Program-made: the position numbers and the translations under genes
NCBI RefSeq assembly: GCF_000425445.1
Contig: NZ_KE384377.1
Span: forward strand, 62,001 to 126,000
Length of the DNA: 64,000 bases
DNA from: Flavobacterium denitrificans DSM 15936
Lineage (GTDB): Bacteria; Bacteroidota; Bacteroidia; Flavobacteriales; Flavobacteriaceae
Direction: 5' to 3'
Notes under the pieces: model-generated
Databases searched by the model: none
What the model saw: only the letters and a program-made list of their open reading frames with translations
What the model was told of the DNA's origin: nothing
Shown: piece after piece, positions 46,904-55,822 of the stretch
How the letters are laid out: every line of letters starts with the position of its first letter
Numbering within the stretch: position 1 is the stretch's first letter

Positions 46904-49126
46904 TTAGAATTTGTATCGTAGACTTGTCATAAATTGACGAGGCGCAATAGGGTTGACACTATAGTTTTCGTGAACTGTATAGTTTAACTCATTTGTAAGG
47001 TTTGATAATTTACAAAGAATTGAGAATTTTTTCCAAGTGTAACCAAGTGAAGCATCAATTGTTGTATAGCCTTCCAATGGAATATCACGGTCTCTGATTG
47101 TAATTGTGTATGTTTTTGGGTTTGTTGAAGGTTTGTTTTCTGTCCAAACATAATCATCATTCCATCCCGCTAAACGATCTCCGATGTAATTAGCAATTGC
47201 TCCAAAAGAAAGACCTTTCAAGGCTCCTGTTGGCAAAGTATAGAAAAAGCTTAAGTTAGCAGTATTTTGCGGTGTTCTTACAACGCGATCTCCTTCAACA
47301 AAACTTCCTTGTGTTCCAGATGTGTTTACATAGCGCATGTCATTATAGCTATAACCTCCTATGATGCTTAAGCCTTCTAAAGGTCTTGCAGTAATGTCAA
47401 TTTCAATTCCCTTGCTTTTTGTCCCGCCACCTAAAGTTTTGATAGTTGTATCGGTGTTTGGAGTTCCGTCAGCTCTAAATTCTGCAGTTTGTGCTAAATT
47501 GCTGTTTTTGATTTGGTAAACTGTCACATTTGTGCTTAAAGCGCCACTGAAGAATTCTTTTTTGATTCCAGCTTCGTACTGATCAATAATTGAAGCTTCA
47601 ATAGGTTTTAAATCAACTGTTGTTCCTGAATTTGGCGTAAATGAGTTCGAGTAACTTGCAAATACAGACATGTCTTTCAATGGTTGGTAAACCAATCCTA
47701 CTTTTGGTGAAAACGCATCATCTTTACGTGGAGCGGTTTCTGTCATTACACTTGGATTTTTTGTCATATCATAAGTGTAAACGGTTGCTTCTTGCCATGA
47801 CCAACGCATTCCAAGTAAAACTTTGATTTTTTCAGTAAATGAAATCAAATCTTGTGCATATACTCCAAAACGGTTTGTTTCTGTTTTAGTGATTCTTGTA
47901 AGAGTTGAATTCGGAATATCATTTCTTTGTGTTGACGGATCGAAATTGTAAAGATTGATCGTGTCGTAATTTGCAGGATTGAAAACATAAGTATTTGCAG
48001 TAGCAAATGAATTTTCCCAATCAACACCTGTAAATAATTGGTGTTTTACAGATCCCGTATTGAAGTTTCCTTGCAAACTCAACTGATCACCCAATATAGT
48101 TTCCAAATTTTTATTTTGTACCAATGGTCTTGTCCAGTCTCCAGCTGGTGTTACGGTTGATAATTGCGCAGTAGATTTTGATGCTCTGTCATAAGATTGG
48201 AAAGAGCTGTTGAAATTTAATTTCCAGTTTTTGTTGAAATCGTGGTTTACTAATACCGAAGCACTAGCCGATTTAGTTTGTCCGTTTGACCAAAGTGCGC
48301 CGTAAAAGTTGTTACGTGGCACATCAACAAGTTCTTTTCCGATAATTCCTGTTCCAAAATCAGGAGTCCAATCTGCAGTTAAATAATCTCCTTGTACTGT
48401 AATCTGAGTTTTTGAACTAACAATAAACAGCAAAGACGGATTTACATATACACGTTCGTTTTTTACGACATCTCTAAAGCTTTCTGAATTTTCATAAGAA
48501 CCATTGATTCTGAAAGCAATTGATTTTGTCAAACCTCCATAAAAGTCGAAAGCTGGTTTGTAATAAGCATAACTTCCAAATTGCATTGAAACTTCACCAC
48601 CGCTTTTAAATTGAGGCGTTTTAGTTACTAAGTTCAAGATTCCGCCTGGAGCAACGTTTCCGAATAATAAAGCCGAACTTCCTTTTAGGAATTCTACTTT
48701 ATCTAAACCTGAAACATCTGGAATAGAACCCGCATTGTAACGGAAACCATTTTTAAACATATTGTTAGCAGACATGTCGTATCCTCTTGAGAAAAATGAC
48801 TCTTGAGCACCACCACGAGCTGAACCTACATAAACCCCATTTGCATTTTTTAAAACCTCACTTAATCTAATTGCTTGTTGTTGTTCGATAACGTCTGAAC
48901 CAATAACTTGAATAGATTGCGGATTGTCCATTGGCTTTAAACCAGAACGTACTGCAGTTACCGGCTTAGGCTCTTTGGCTTTTGTTACAACTACTTCGTT
49001 TAGGATTTCCCCTTTTTTGTTTTTTACAGTATCACTAACAGTTGTGGTATTTTCTGCACTTGTAAATTCTTGGCTATAAGCTCCAAAACTTATTAAAGAT
49101 AAAGCAAGTAGTAAACTATGTTTCAT
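46904..49126 (-). CDS. TonB-dependent siderophore-type receptor
   Basis: The protein has 740 residues with a signal peptide (MKHSLLLALSLISFGAYSQ). A TonB-box-like segment is followed by a plug domain (SIQVIGSDVIEQQQAIRLSEVLKNANGVYVG, then SSALLFGNVAPGGILNLVTK near residue 160) and a 22-strand barrel ending in LRYKF. There is no N-terminal CarboxypepD domain, unlike the receptor at 51551. The layout is that of siderophore receptors of the FhuA/FoxA kind, which bring ferric siderophores across the outer membrane with energy from TonB. A good promoter and a TTATTTAGA-type element lie just upstream. The ligand is unknown. Confidence 0.9.
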   Translation of the reverse strand: MKHSLLLALSLISFGAYSQEFTSAENTTTVSDTVKNKKGEILNEVVVTKAKEPKPVTAVRSGLKPMDNPQSIQVIGSDVIEQQQAIRLSEVLKNANGVYVGSARGGAQESFFSRGYDMSANNMFKNGFRYNAGSIPDVSGLDKVEFLKGSSALLFGNVAPGGILNLVTKTPQFKSGGEVSMQFGSYAYYKPAFDFYGGLTKSIAFRINGSYENSESFRDVVKNERVYVNPSLLFIVSSKTQITVQGDYLTADWTPDFGTGIIGKELVDVPRNNFYGALWSNGQTKSASASVLVNHDFNKNWKLNFNSSFQSYDRASKSTAQLSTVTPAGDWTRPLVQNKNLETILGDQLSLQGNFNTGSVKHQLFTGVDWENSFATANTYVFNPANYDTINLYNFDPSTQRNDIPNSTLTRITKTETNRFGVYAQDLISFTEKIKVLLGMRWSWQEATVYTYDMTKNPSVMTETAPRKDDAFSPKVGLVYQPLKDMSVFASYSNSFTPNSGTTVDLKPIEASIIDQYEAGIKKEFFSGALSTNVTVYQIKNSNLAQTAEFRADGTPNTDTTIKTLGGGTKSKGIEIDITARPLEGLSIIGGYSYNDMRYVNTSGTQGSFVEGDRVVRTPQNTANLSFFYTLPTGALKGLSFGAIANYIGDRLAGWNDDYVWTENKPSTNPKTYTITIRDRDIPLEGYTTIDASLGYTWKKFSILCKLSNLTNELNYTVHENYSVNPIAPRQFMTSLRYKF

Positions 49127-49131
49127 GTGAC

Positions 49132-49148
49132 TTATTTAGATTTAATAA
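49132..49148. promoter_or_regulatory. Candidate regulator site (TTATTTAGA element) before the TonB receptor gene
   Basis: TTATTTAGATTTAATAA is a partial dyad (TTATT...AATAA) lying between the -7 box and the start codon, where a bound repressor would block transcription. A second TTATTTAGA occurs at 49279-49287. Similar elements precede the other three genes of the cluster. Fur or a similar metal regulator is the natural guess, by inference only. Confidence 0.4.
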
Positions 49149-49161
49149 AAATAATTTTTTA

Positions 49162-49194
49162 CAAATATAAGGTCGCACAAAGGGTTTAACAAAA
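49162..49194 (-). promoter_or_regulatory. Promoter of the TonB receptor gene
   Basis: On the minus strand TTTTG, then 20 bases, then TATATTTG match the Bacteroidota -33/-7 consensus. The -7 box is at 49162-49169 and the -33 box at 49190-49194. It is 36 bases before the start codon. Confidence 0.7.
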
Positions 49195-49316
49195 TTTATA
49201 GAGGTATTTTCTCGCTTAAAGTTTTATTATTATTATCTTAAGATTTGCTTAAGATTTTGTTTTTACTAAATCATTTTCTTATTTAGATTGAATTAAAAGA
49301 AGCTGTTTTCAAATAG

Positions 49317-49345
49317 AAAAGCCTTACTCAAAGAGCAAGGCTTTT
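49317..49345 (-). terminator. Terminator after the DUF4198 gene
   Basis: AAAAGCCTTACTC (49317-49329) and GAGCAAGGCTTTT (49333-49345) pair over 13 positions with one mismatch. It lies about 30 bases beyond the stop of the leftward DUF4198 gene. Confidence 0.75.
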
Positions 49346-49377
49346 ACTAAGACTAATTTAAAAATGAAGGGGTATTA

Positions 49378-50103
49378 TTATTTTACAGTAATCTGGTATG
49401 TTGCCATTTTCCAGATTTCATCATATTTTTTTCCGTTGTGATCACCCGATGCTTTTTCAGTGTGCGCATATTCAACCATATAATTTCCAGACCAAATAGG
49501 AGTAAATGAAAATTCACCTTTTTCGTTGGTCCATAATTCTTTTTCCCATCCATTAGGAGCGATTACCTTAATTTTTGCTTCTTTTGCTACTGCACCATCG
49601 TAAGTTGCTATTCCAGCAATTTTTGAATCTTTCTTCGCTACATCTGCATTTTCAGAAAATACGCCAATTTGGTTTTTATTTGCTGTAGCAGTGTTTCCTG
49701 CAGTCTTGTTTCCAACTACTACTGTTGCGCTTGAATTATAATCTAAAACCATTGTTCCATAAACATCTTTTACTTTATGGTGCATAACAATGGTATAAAC
49801 GCCATCTTCATCTGGTGTAAAAAAAGCTTGGTATTTATTATCTAAAGCTTTAGAAGTCAGTTTGGTTTCTTTTTTAGATGGACTCACTAATACTAAAGAA
49901 AAATCTTTTAAGTCTGAAAACCATTTGTCAGCTTTTGTAATATCGTTTTCTGAAAATTCTCCAAAATAAACTGAAATTTCTTGTGCTTTTCCTTTTACTC
50001 CAGTTGCTTTGGTTTCGATCCAAAGAGCGTGAGCAAATATTTGTGGACTAGCAACTAACATTAAAAATAAAAATGCAATTGTTTTTAAAGTTTTCGATTT
50101 CAT
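49378..50103 (-). CDS. DUF4198 domain protein, secreted, probably metal-uptake associated
   Basis: The protein has 241 residues with a signal peptide (cleavage near QIFAHA). The mature protein begins HALWIETK, a histidine right after cleavage that is typical of DUF4198 proteins. Two Ig-like beta-sandwich parts follow (FTPDEDGVYTIVMHHKV and GEFSFTPIWSGNYMVEYAH), each with histidines that could bind metal. Such proteins are often found next to TonB receptors for metals. It is between the two receptor genes and the PepSY gene on the same strand. A direct role in binding iron or another metal in the periplasm is inference. Confidence 0.72.
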   Translation of the reverse strand: MKSKTLKTIAFLFLMLVASPQIFAHALWIETKATGVKGKAQEISVYFGEFSENDITKADKWFSDLKDFSLVLVSPSKKETKLTSKALDNKYQAFFTPDEDGVYTIVMHHKVKDVYGTMVLDYNSSATVVVGNKTAGNTATANKNQIGVFSENADVAKKDSKIAGIATYDGAVAKEAKIKVIAPNGWEKELWTNEKGEFSFTPIWSGNYMVEYAHTEKASGDHNGKKYDEIWKMATYQITVK

Positions 50104-50205
50104 AATAATTTAGGATTAAGATTAATTGTTTTAGAAAATTCTTCTACAGTTGTATGCAAAAAAATCGTTGAGTAGCTGACTTTGCTGGCCTGCTGAAATT
50201 ACTTG

Positions 50206-50235
50206 CAAATATAAAGTTTTAAATTAGTTTAGCAA
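50206..50235 (-). promoter_or_regulatory. Promoter of the DUF4198 gene
   Basis: On the minus strand TTG (50233-50235), 19 bases, and TATATTTG (50206-50213) match the Bacteroidota consensus. The box is about 100 bases before the start codon. Confidence 0.6.
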
Positions 50236-50238
50236 TTC

Positions 50239-50253
50239 TTATTTAGAATAAAT
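50239..50253. promoter_or_regulatory. Candidate regulator site (TTATTTAGA element) at the DUF4198 promoter
   Basis: TTATTTAGAATAAAT lies just upstream of the -33 TTG on the minus strand. It shares TTATTTAGA with sites at 49132 and 53905 and the reverse complement at 51468. Confidence 0.4.
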
Positions 50254-50284
50254 ATTGATAATTTTTTAAAAATGTTTTACAAAC

Positions 50285-51448
50285 CTAATTTTGAGATTTG
50301 ACAGCTGTTTTTTTCTTTTTGTTATTTCGTCCCCACCAAATTAAAAATCCAGTTATAGGCAGGCTTGCAGAAACCAAACTGGCAAAGAAAGCCAGCACTT
50401 TTCCGGGAAATCCCAAAATACTGCCCACATGCAAATCGTAATTTATGAAGCGAAATTTTTCGCCTCCGCTTTTATCTTCATAGGTCGTTGTTCTTAGATT
50501 TTTGGCGGTATAACGATCAAATTCCATTGATACATCATCAAAGCGATTTTTGTAGCGTACAAATGTTTGAAAAGTTGCCAATGAATCATCCGCTTTTGGA
50601 ACAAACAAATAATAGCTTTTTGCATTAGGATTTGCTTTTCTTGTTGCGGTGAATATTTTATCTGTTGCTGAGTTTATATTGTATTCAGCGGTATCAGAAA
50701 CTAGTTTTTCTTTGGTAATTGTTTTACCGCCGTTAAAAATCCATTGAACGCCTTTGTCGTAACATTCAAAAGCCCAAACTAATCCTGTCAAAGCAATGAT
50801 TAAGGCGAAAATCATCGTATAATATCCTAGAATATTATGTAAATCATAATTTTTCCGTTTCCATTGTGTCGTGTTTTTCCATCTAAACCAAAAACGTTGT
50901 TTTGCTGCCTGTTTGTTTTTTGGCCACCAAAGTATCAAACCTGTAATTAATGAAATGATAAAAATAATAGTTGCCGTTCCCACTATTGGGTCGCCAATTT
51001 CACTATTAAAACAAAGTGTTTGGTGCAACATTCGAATAAAAACAAAAAATTCAAAATTATATTCTTCCAATTTTTGAACGGCTCCTGTATACGGATCTAT
51101 ATAAACATAAGTATTTTGATACCGATTCCAATACCAAACGGCATCTTTGTCTAATTCTTCAAAAAACCAAACAATAACGGTACGTTTATCATCATTTATA
51201 ATTCGGGCACCCGAAAGTTTTTGATTAGGATGTGTTTTTGCATTTGCTTCTTCAGCGATTTGGATGAGTTGGCTAACAGGCAGTTTTTTAGTTTTGACGT
51301 GCTCCACAAAATAATATTGGTGGACTATAGGTCGCAATTCTTCTTCGAAAACATACAAACAACCCGTGATGCCTAGTATAATCACAATTAAGCCAGAAGC
51401 TAGTCCTAGCCATAAATGAACTTTTTTTATAAAATTTTTAAATGCCAT
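50285..51448 (-). CDS. PepSY-associated transmembrane protein (siderophore reductase type)
   Basis: The protein has 387 residues with four membrane segments: LWLGLASGLIVIILGITG near the start, GTATIIFIISLITGLILWW, YTMIFALIIALTGLVWAF and ASLVSASLPITGFLIWWG. PepSY-type periplasmic parts lie between them. The start FIKKVHLWLGL is typical of the family. Members are found with ferric-siderophore receptors and at least some reduce the ferric siderophore or its iron at the inner membrane. The position directly after a receptor gene on the same strand fits. Histidines in HLWLG and DLHNILGYY may bind haem. Confidence 0.86.
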   Translation of the reverse strand: MAFKNFIKKVHLWLGLASGLIVIILGITGCLYVFEEELRPIVHQYYFVEHVKTKKLPVSQLIQIAEEANAKTHPNQKLSGARIINDDKRTVIVWFFEELDKDAVWYWNRYQNTYVYIDPYTGAVQKLEEYNFEFFVFIRMLHQTLCFNSEIGDPIVGTATIIFIISLITGLILWWPKNKQAAKQRFWFRWKNTTQWKRKNYDLHNILGYYTMIFALIIALTGLVWAFECYDKGVQWIFNGGKTITKEKLVSDTAEYNINSATDKIFTATRKANPNAKSYYLFVPKADDSLATFQTFVRYKNRFDDVSMEFDRYTAKNLRTTTYEDKSGGEKFRFINYDLHVGSILGFPGKVLAFFASLVSASLPITGFLIWWGRNNKKKKTAVKSQN

Positions 51449-51467
51449 TTTTGTTCATGCTCTAGCA

Positions 51468-51477
51468 ATCTAAATAA
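51468..51477. promoter_or_regulatory. Candidate TTATTTAGA element before the PepSY gene
   Basis: ATCTAAATAA is the reverse complement of TTATTTAGAT and lies 20-29 bases before the PepSY start codon. No TAnnTTTG promoter could be placed in the 102-base gap. Confidence 0.35.
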
Positions 51478-51500
51478 AACTGCTATTAAGATTTAAAAAA

Positions 51501-51534
51501 AAAGCACCTCAATGTTTTGGAAAAGAGGTGCTTT
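51501..51534 (-). terminator. Terminator after the second TonB receptor gene
   Basis: AAAGCACCTC (51501-51510) and GAGGTGCTTT (51525-51534) form a perfect 10-pair stem with a 14-base loop, and a long A run follows on the left (T run on the minus strand). It lies between the receptor and PepSY genes, so PepSY is either read through or separately transcribed. Confidence 0.8.
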
Positions 51535-51550
51535 CTGTCTCTGTTTAATT

Positions 51551-53875
51551 TTAGAATTTCAATGTTAAGCTTGCCAGAATGTTAGTTGGCGCTTGCGATG
51601 TTCCCCAAAAATCCCAATATCTTTCATTAGTAATATTGTTGAATTTCAGGCCAATTCTCCACGAAGTTTGATCATAATAAACAGATGCATTGTAAGCGGT
51701 GTATGATGGCATATAAAAAGTATTATCGGCTGTAAAATAGTTTTTGTCAACATAGTTTGCGCCTGCGCCAATGCCTAAACCTTTTAATTTATTTTGAAAA
51801 GTATAAGAAGTCCAAAAATTGACTACATTTTCAGGAGATCCTGTTGCTTTGTTTCCTTCGATAGTCGCATCAGAAGCTCTTACGATTCTATTATCGTTAT
51901 AGCCGTAACCTGCAACAATATTTAATCCATTTATAGGATTTGCAATTAATTCAAAATCAAAACCTTTACTAACTTGTTTTCCATCTTGTATTGTAAATCC
52001 AGCAGAAGTGAGTCTTGTCGCATTATCAATTGTGATATTGTAGTAACTAACAGAACCGGTCAATTTTTTATGAAATGCTTCTGCTTTAATTCCCCCTTCA
52101 TATTGAACAGCATAAATTGGATCTAAAACTAACTGTGTCGCATCTGGCTGTGTAACGGGTTGCATATTTTGAAACCCGTTCATATAATTTCCAAATACTG
52201 AAACTTGATCTTTTACCAATTCATAAACTAATCCAAGTTTTGGTGCTAATGCCGTTTGATGATAACCTTCAACTGTTCCTACTTTTTCGCGATCAAAATT
52301 ATCCAAACGCAAACTCAGCATAGCCGAAAGTCTATCAGTAAAATTGACAACATCACAAGCATAAATGCTAAAAGTTTTTTGGTCTGCAATTGGGGATGTT
52401 GTTAGGACAAGTCCAGCATCAACGGCTTTTCTTCTAATAGGGGCAAAGTTGGTTGTTACGTCTATGTTGTCAAGCGTAAAAGTTGTTCCACCCGAAAATG
52501 CACTGCTGTAAAGTCTGTAGTTTACTCCTGCCAAGAACTTATGTTTGATGTTTCCAGTATTGAACTTTCCGTTTATGTTTTCCTGAATGTTGGTATAGTT
52601 GTTATAAATAGGCCCCCAAAGTCCCACTCTTCGTGCTACTTGCGTTGGAGAACTCCAAACGGCATAACTCTGATAACTGCGTTCTACATCTTCGCCTACA
52701 AAAGAGAAAACGGTTGTCGATTTCCAATTTTCAGAAATTTCATATTCGGCTTGGGCAAAAACTTTAGTTGCTGTTGATTTTGCGTCATTATCATCGTGAA
52801 ACATTGATTTTCTGTAATCAATTTTCAGATCATTTGGATTTGTAATTCCAGAAGTTGTTGCATAAGTATTATACGTACGACGTGTGTTGTTTACGTTGTA
52901 AAGTTCAGCATCAAAATTGAAAGTCAATTTTTCAGATGCTTTGTAAGTCAAACTTGGGGCAAAAAGCAATGTATTGTTGAATCCATAATTCAGGAAGCTT
53001 TTTTCTCTGTTTACCGCCATATTGATTCTAAACAAAACGGTTTTGTCTTTGTTTAGCGGTGTATTTACATCAGCTGTAAGTCGGTTTAGGTTGTAGCTTC
53101 CGGCGGTATATGATATTTCGGCAGCGGTTGTTTCAAAAGGTTTTTTGGTAACCAAATTGACAACACCTCCAAATGAAGATACAGAAGAACCAAACAAAGT
53201 TCCCGACGGTCCTTTCATAATTTCGATTCGCTCTACGTTTCCAAGATCGACTGAAGAACGACCGGAAGCCGTTTCCATTCCATTTCGCGCATTTATTCCA
53301 GTAGAAAATCCTCTGAAAATTACGCCAACTCCTCCAGATGGATAACTGATTGAAACCACTCCAGGAGAATTTTGAACTGCACTTCTAATATCAACCGCAA
53401 CTTGTTCCTGTAAAAGTTCTTTGTGAATAACGCTATAAACTTGTGGGTTTTCTAGGTTTTTAAGTGGCATTCGGGCAACATAATCCGTTTTTTTAGAAGT
53501 GATGCTTTTTTTTCCACTAATAACAACTTCTTGAAGTTCTTTATTCGAAACTTTTAGTTGCAGGCTCAGTGTATTGGTTTCGTTTTCTGTTACTATAAGT
53601 TCTTTTTCAGAAGTTTCATATCCCGTCAACGAAATTTGCAGTATATAATTTCCTGCTTTTACTCGGTTGAATTCAAATGTACCGTCATCGTTGGTTGTGG
53701 TGCCATACTTTGAATTTTTTAAAATGATATTTACGCCCGCAGCAGCATCGCCGTCTGAAGTGGTAATAATTCCTTTAATTTTTCCATTATTCTGTTGTGC
53801 AAAAGCACTGAAAAATAAAAATAGAAAACTGATTGAAAATAGAAAACGAGAAGTTTTCAGCTTAATGTAATTCAT
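51551..53875 (-). CDS. TonB-dependent siderophore-type receptor with CarboxypepD-like N-terminal domain
   Basis: The protein has 774 residues. The signal peptide is followed by a CarboxypepD regulatory-like domain (KGIITTSDGDAAAGVNIILKNS, about residues 33-115), a plug (about 140-260, with IEIMKGPSGTLFGSSVSSFGGVVNLVTKKP) and the barrel ending in ASLTLKF. It should import a ferric siderophore or similar complex. It differs from the receptor at 46904 in its N-terminal domain, so the two probably have different ligands. A clear promoter and a TTATTTAGA element lie upstream, and the PepSY gene follows. The MFS gene at 54091 runs in the opposite direction from the same gap. Confidence 0.91.
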   Translation of the reverse strand: MNYIKLKTSRFLFSISFLFLFFSAFAQQNNGKIKGIITTSDGDAAAGVNIILKNSKYGTTTNDDGTFEFNRVKAGNYILQISLTGYETSEKELIVTENETNTLSLQLKVSNKELQEVVISGKKSITSKKTDYVARMPLKNLENPQVYSVIHKELLQEQVAVDIRSAVQNSPGVVSISYPSGGVGVIFRGFSTGINARNGMETASGRSSVDLGNVERIEIMKGPSGTLFGSSVSSFGGVVNLVTKKPFETTAAEISYTAGSYNLNRLTADVNTPLNKDKTVLFRINMAVNREKSFLNYGFNNTLLFAPSLTYKASEKLTFNFDAELYNVNNTRRTYNTYATTSGITNPNDLKIDYRKSMFHDDNDAKSTATKVFAQAEYEISENWKSTTVFSFVGEDVERSYQSYAVWSSPTQVARRVGLWGPIYNNYTNIQENINGKFNTGNIKHKFLAGVNYRLYSSAFSGGTTFTLDNIDVTTNFAPIRRKAVDAGLVLTTSPIADQKTFSIYACDVVNFTDRLSAMLSLRLDNFDREKVGTVEGYHQTALAPKLGLVYELVKDQVSVFGNYMNGFQNMQPVTQPDATQLVLDPIYAVQYEGGIKAEAFHKKLTGSVSYYNITIDNATRLTSAGFTIQDGKQVSKGFDFELIANPINGLNIVAGYGYNDNRIVRASDATIEGNKATGSPENVVNFWTSYTFQNKLKGLGIGAGANYVDKNYFTADNTFYMPSYTAYNASVYYDQTSWRIGLKFNNITNERYWDFWGTSQAPTNILASLTLKF

Positions 53876-53904
53876 CGATTATTTTAATTGGTTTGTAATT
53901 AATT

Positions 53905-53921
53905 TTATTTAGAACAAATAA
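53905..53921. promoter_or_regulatory. Candidate regulator site (TTATTTAGA element) before the second receptor gene
   Basis: TTATTTAGAACAAATAA is a clean dyad (TTATTT-N5-AAATAA) placed between the -7 box and the start codon, in the same arrangement as the site at 49132. Confidence 0.45.
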
Positions 53922-53929
53922 AAACAGTG

Positions 53930-53959
53930 CAAATGTAGAAATTAAAATAACTTTAACAA
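53930..53959 (-). promoter_or_regulatory. Promoter of the second TonB receptor gene
   Basis: On the minus strand TTG (53957-53959), 19 bases, and TACATTTG (53930-53937) match the Bacteroidota consensus, about 55 bases before the start codon. Confidence 0.65.
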
Positions 53960-54037
53960 TTATTATTTTTATCATTTGTCGATGAAATTGTTAAATGTTG
54001 GATTTGTAATTTATTAAAGGGAATTCTTATTCAAAGT

Positions 54038-54071
54038 TGTAGTAGATAAAGTTTAAAAAGCCTTAATTTTG
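54038..54071 (+). promoter_or_regulatory. Candidate promoter of the MFS gene
   Basis: TTG (54038-54040), 23 bases, and TAATTTTG (54064-54071) fit the consensus at the upper end of spacing. The start codon follows 19 bases later. Confidence 0.45.
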
Positions 54072-54090
54072 CAGTCAGAAAATTGACTTC

Positions 54091-55251
54091 ATGATTTTAC
54101 CTTTCTTAAAAAAATACCAAAACACTCCCAAAGGATATCGAATAGCAAATACTGTGTTTTTTTTCCTGTCTGGAATTGGATATTCGTCGTGGGTTTCTAG
54201 AATCCCACATATACAAGCCCAACTGCATTTGTCTGAAGCTCAGTTTGGAGCAGTATTATTTGCTTTCCCAATAGGGTTGATGCTTACAATGCCGTTTACA
54301 GGAAAACTTTTGAATAAATACAGCAGTCGCTATATTATGCTTTTAGGCGCAATCATGTTTAATATTGTGCTTGCTTTGCCGGGTTTGGTTGCCTTTGTTT
54401 GGCAATTGGTTATTGTGTTGTTGATATTTGGAGCGTCTCGAAACATTTTTAATTTATCGATTAATGCGCAATCGCTCGAAGTGCAGAAATTATATCCAAA
54501 ATCGATTATTACGCGTTTTCATGCCGTTTGGAGCATTGCTGTTTTTTCAGGAGCGGGTTTAGGTTATGTTATGGTAACACAGCATGTTGCGCCTTCGCAT
54601 CACTTACTTGGAGTTAGTGTTTTTATGATGGCTTTAACGGCCTGTTTTTACCCAATGAGTATTCATAATGAACCAGTTCCGGTAAAAAAGAAATTCTTTT
54701 CGATGCCTGAAAAAAACTTAATCAAATTTGCTTTGATTTGCTTCGTTTCAATGGCTTGCGAAAATACAATGTACGATTGGAGTGGTATTTATTTTGAAAA
54801 CATTCTAAAAGCTTCGCCAAAATTAACCAGTGCCGCGTTTGTTTTTTTTGCAACTGCAGTAACGCTCGGACGTATTTTTGGAGATTATGGCGTAATGAAA
54901 TTTGGCACCAAAAAAATTCTGCTTTATAGTGGAATATTGATCACTGTTGGTTTCGGAATCTGTTTTGTTTTGCCGTATGCTTATCCGACTATTTTTGGTT
55001 ATGTTTTAATCGGGTTTGGAGTTTCTTGTGTTGTCCCATTGGTATTTAGTATTGCCGGAAGATCTTCAAAATTAAGCAGTGGTTCTGCATTGACTTCTAT
55101 CTCTACAATTGGGTATTTAGGATTCTTATTAGTGCCGCCAATGGTTGGTTTTATTTCTGAATATTTAAGCATGAAATGGGCGTTTCTTGTAATGGCACTT
55201 CTCGGAATTCTGATGATCTTTATGGTAAATAAGATTGGGGAGAATGAATGA
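54091..55251 (+). CDS. Major facilitator superfamily transporter
   Basis: The protein has 386 residues and about 12 membrane segments. The N-terminal half has FFLSGIGYSSWVSRIPHIQAQLHLSEAQFGAVLFAFPIG and TGKLLNKYSSRYIMLLGA, which is the MFS loop 2-3 region. An internal loop with PVPVKKKFFSMPEKN separates the two halves. It resembles sugar- or drug-type MFS carriers, and the substrate is not readable. It diverges from the second siderophore receptor gene. If it were co-regulated, it could export a siderophore, but no regulator element of the TTATTTAGA type is seen on its own side. Confidence 0.86.
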   Translation: MILPFLKKYQNTPKGYRIANTVFFFLSGIGYSSWVSRIPHIQAQLHLSEAQFGAVLFAFPIGLMLTMPFTGKLLNKYSSRYIMLLGAIMFNIVLALPGLVAFVWQLVIVLLIFGASRNIFNLSINAQSLEVQKLYPKSIITRFHAVWSIAVFSGAGLGYVMVTQHVAPSHHLLGVSVFMMALTACFYPMSIHNEPVPVKKKFFSMPEKNLIKFALICFVSMACENTMYDWSGIYFENILKASPKLTSAAFVFFATAVTLGRIFGDYGVMKFGTKKILLYSGILITVGFGICFVLPYAYPTIFGYVLIGFGVSCVVPLVFSIAGRSSKLSSGSALTSISTIGYLGFLLVPPMVGFISEYLSMKWAFLVMALLGILMIFMVNKIGENE

Positions 55252-55332
55252 TTTAGATGCTAAGACACTAAGATGCTGAGGTTCTAAGTTTTTTTGTTGC
55301 GGGGAATGCGTTGTGGATTATCTTTGCACAAA

Positions 55333-55378
55333 CTGGACTGAAGTCCAGCTCTACAATATTTTTAGAACCTTTGGTTCT
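55333..55378 (+). terminator. Hairpins after the MFS gene
   Basis: Two adjacent hairpins are present: CTGGACT/AGTCCAG (55333-55348) and AGAACC/GGTTCT (55364-55378). The second is followed by a long T run and is the likely terminator. Just before them, 55255-55290 holds an inverted-orientation relative of the CTTAGCATCTT repeat seen at 13331. Confidence 0.65.
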
Positions 55379-55453
55379 TTTTTTTTACTTTAAAATTCCG
55401 GAAGAATGTATGATTTTGTAGAGAGGGATTTCAAACCGTCTGAGGTTTTTTAA

Positions 55454-55822
55454 TCATGGGTAAATATATCGTACGATTTCTTCCTTTTTGCTATCATAAA
55501 AATAACCATCGTTAGCAAATTCATTTACTAAATCAATTTCATAGTTTTCATTAATATAATTTAGGATTGACAAAAAAGAAAGCAAAGTTTTTCTGGTTGA
55601 TCTGCAATTAACGTAGAATAGCTCTTTTTCAACCTGATTTTCTATGCAATAAAACCTAAAATCGAAAGTGGTGTTCATTGATTGTTCTATTCGATTATAT
55701 CTAAAAATAAAAGAAGTAATTCCGTTTTGAATAAGATTGATTATAAAAGCTCGAATTTCATTGTGCTTGTCATAGCCATTCCATATTTCACTCCCAATAA
55801 TTTTTAATTTTATGTCTGACAT
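55454..55822 (-). CDS. Hypothetical protein, 122 residues
   Basis: No family is recognised. The protein has no signal peptide or membrane segment. It looks like a mixed alpha/beta fold: an N-terminal strand-rich part (SDIKLKIIGSEIW), a helix with IRAFIINLIQNGI, strands (SFIFRYNRIE, FDFRFYCIE) and an acidic end (DLVNEFANDGYFYD). Its start lies 35 bases inside the end of the upstream DUF3592-like gene. That is a large overlap for bacteria, but the only other in-frame ATG would remove almost half of the protein. Translational coupling to the upstream gene is likely. Confidence 0.6.
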   Translation of the reverse strand: MSDIKLKIIGSEIWNGYDKHNEIRAFIINLIQNGITSFIFRYNRIEQSMNTTFDFRFYCIENQVEKELFYVNCRSTRKTLLSFLSILNYINENYEIDLVNEFANDGYFYDSKKEEIVRYIYP

